Position numbers and translations under genes: made by a program. From an uncultured Rhodospirillaceae bacterium (GTDB lineage Bacteria; Pseudomonadota; Alphaproteobacteria; CAAGCB01; CAG-977), in the NCBI GenBank assembly GCA_900550445.1, contig URSF01000045.1:1-13849 (forward strand): a DNA stretch of 13,849 bases, given 5' to 3'. This document shows positions 13,390-13,849 of this stretch, piece by piece; the stretch's first letter is position 1; each line of letters begins with the position of its first letter. The notes under the pieces are model-generated. The model worked only from the letters and a program-made list of their open reading frames with translations, ran no database searches and was not told the origin of the DNA.

Positions 13390-13413
13390 CTCCGCCTCTG
13401 CAGAGGTGCGGAG
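13390..13413. other. inverted repeat upstream of com
   Basis: CTCCGC (13390-13395) and GCGGAG (13408-13413) flank the palindrome CCTCTGCAGAGG (13395-13406). There is no T-run on either strand next to it. It sits in the 112-bp gap between the o-spanin stop and the com start, so it could be an mRNA stability or processing element, or a site for a late-gene regulator. Confidence 0.4.
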
Positions 13414-13480
13414 CAGTTAATCTGTGCGAGGGGATAACTCGCGGCTCTGGGCGGCGCAAACGCCCAAGCCTCCGCTTTTT

Positions 13481-13714
13481 TTAATTCAGCTGGTCGCGGA
13501 GTTTATCCAGCCTTGCCAGCCACTCCCAGAGGGCCGGGAAGTCTTTTTCGGGCAAATAATCAAGTTCTTGCGCGACCGCCGCTCCGGCAACCGGCCACGG
13601 CGGGCAATCACATCTCGCCTTTGCGCATCCGCTCGCAGATAGTGTCAGCAGAAGCATGAGGCCGTGCAGCCACTTCCGCCGCTGTTTTGTTGTATTCCGC
13701 TTGATTTTCTGCAT
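13481..13714 (-). CDS. Rz1-like o-spanin lipoprotein
   Basis: A 77-aa protein with a basic N-terminus, a hydrophobic stretch (about 15-28) and a lipobox Ala-Ser-Gly-Cys with Cys30 as the lipidated residue. The rest includes a short Pro/Cys segment (CDCPPWPV) and an acidic helix. Rz1 proteins are outer-membrane lipoproteins that join the i-spanin to fuse the two membranes at the last step of lysis. It starts inside the i-spanin-like gene in another frame and overlaps it by 107 bp, the usual Rz/Rz1 arrangement. AAAGGAG lies ten bases before ATG. It has no sequence similarity to Rz1 that I can name, so the call rests on architecture. Confidence 0.7.
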   Translation of the reverse strand: MQKIKRNTTKQRRKWLHGLMLLLTLSASGCAKARCDCPPWPVAGAAVAQELDYLPEKDFPALWEWLARLDKLRDQLN

Positions 13715-13802
13715 GCTTTAAACGCTCCTTTAAAAGCCCGATTTTATAGGCCAGCAGAGCAATGACTGCCCCGCTGACCGCTAAAATGACGTATACCGTC
13801 AT
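13608..13802 (-). CDS. i-spanin-like (Rz-type) small membrane protein
   Basis: A 64-aa protein with one N-terminal membrane helix (about 4-20) followed by a charged helix likely to form a coiled coil (about 22-42), the layout of an inner-membrane i-spanin. It is short for Rz (about 100-150 aa), but small versions occur in Mu-like prophages. Its end overlaps the start of the lipoprotein gene by 107 bp in another frame. The ATG at 13802 overlaps the upstream stop by ATGA, so translation is probably coupled to the preceding gene. An unrelated small phage membrane protein is the alternative. Confidence 0.68.
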   Translation of the reverse strand: MTVYVILAVSGAVIALLAYKIGLLKERLKHAENQAEYNKTAAEVAARPHASADTICERMRKGEM

Positions 13803-13849
13803 GACGTTTTTGCCTTGTATTTTGTATACAGATTTCGGCCGATGATAAT
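13799..13849 (-). CDS. C-terminal end of an upstream phage gene (partial)
   Basis: Reading the minus strand from the window edge, 16 codons stay open and end in TGA at 13799-13801, giving the residues IIIGRNLYTKYKAKTS. The stop overlaps the i-spanin-like ATG as ATGA, the tight spacing usual in phage late operons. Endolysin would be the expected neighbour of spanins, but too little is present to tell. Confidence 0.5.
   Translation of the reverse strand: MIIGRNLYTKYKAKTS

Larger units (their letters stand above)
12207..13849. mobile_element. right end of a Mu-like transposable prophage (continues beyond window)
   Basis: The region holds a Com-like gene, a Dam-type methylase and a spanin pair, all transcribed toward an end that carries repeated 22-bp-spaced sites, as at the right end of Mu. 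The proposed outer end is TG at 12207-12208 (TGTAGCGCGACAAT), matching the 5'-TG rule of Mu-type DDE elements. The flanking bases ACGTA (12202-12206) would be one copy of a 5-bp target duplication. The other end, transposase and most structural genes are outside the window, so the exact border is inferred. Host sequence resumes to the left with the Cys-rich operon. Confidence 0.75.

Noticed and set aside
1..13849. CRISPR array or restriction-defence island
   Set aside because: No regularly spaced direct repeats were seen apart from the transposase-type sites, and no cas or restriction endonuclease gene. The methylase stands alone in a phage context.

Overview
The window reads as a Gram-negative bacterial chromosome of moderate GC content with AT-rich gaps. 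The signs are twin-arginine exported Fe-S proteins, a flagellar rod-like small protein, a DedA membrane protein, an E. coli-type MalQ, a Mu-like transposable prophage end and a spanin lipoprotein. An anaerobic or microaerobic proteobacterium is likely. A host-associated alphaproteobacterium would fit the Cys-rich secreted proteins, but that placement is only an impression.

Layout. 1-200: a terminator, tRNA-Lys(TTT) on the minus strand and its promoter. 226-939: a two-gene minus-strand unit, with an unknown 131-aa protein followed by a 100-aa mini rod protein related to FlgC/FlgG. 1066-5854: a tightly packed five-gene minus-strand operon. Its order of transcription is a Tat-exported Fe-S aldo/keto reductase, a NapH/NapG-like polyferredoxin, a CbiM-CbiN fusion, CbiQ and CbiO. 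All genes lie within 3 bp of each other or overlap by 4 bp. The operon starts from a promoter with a 19-bp spacer that contains a SoxR/MerR-type dyad. The operon therefore joins an exported redox pair to an ECF-type Ni/Co importer, apparently under one MerR-family regulator that is not in the window. 5991-7759: a plus-strand ankyrin-repeat protein, a DedA membrane protein and an overlapping THEP1-like NTPase. 7760-8434: a long AT-rich gap with GC-rich hairpins and no convincing gene. 8435-11080: a long 4-alpha-glucanotransferase (GH77) with a basic C-terminal tail. 11150-12126: two convergent, secreted Cys-rich proteins that share a C-terminal Gly-Cys-Cys-Cys motif.

12207-13849 is interpreted as the right end of a Mu-like prophage that continues beyond the window. 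From the end inwards it carries four repeated transposase-type sites with TTTTTAGAC cores, a terminator, a DNA adenine methylase, a Mu Com-like zinc-finger protein, an overlapping i-spanin/o-spanin pair and the tail of one more gene. The methylase ribosome-binding site lies in a perfect hairpin formed with the end of com. This has the logic of Mu com-mom translational control, but with a Dam-type methylase in place of Mom.

The most notable items are the MerR-type promoter on the redox/metal-uptake operon, the com-methylase RNA switch, the prophage-end repeat array and the paired CCC-tailed secreted proteins.
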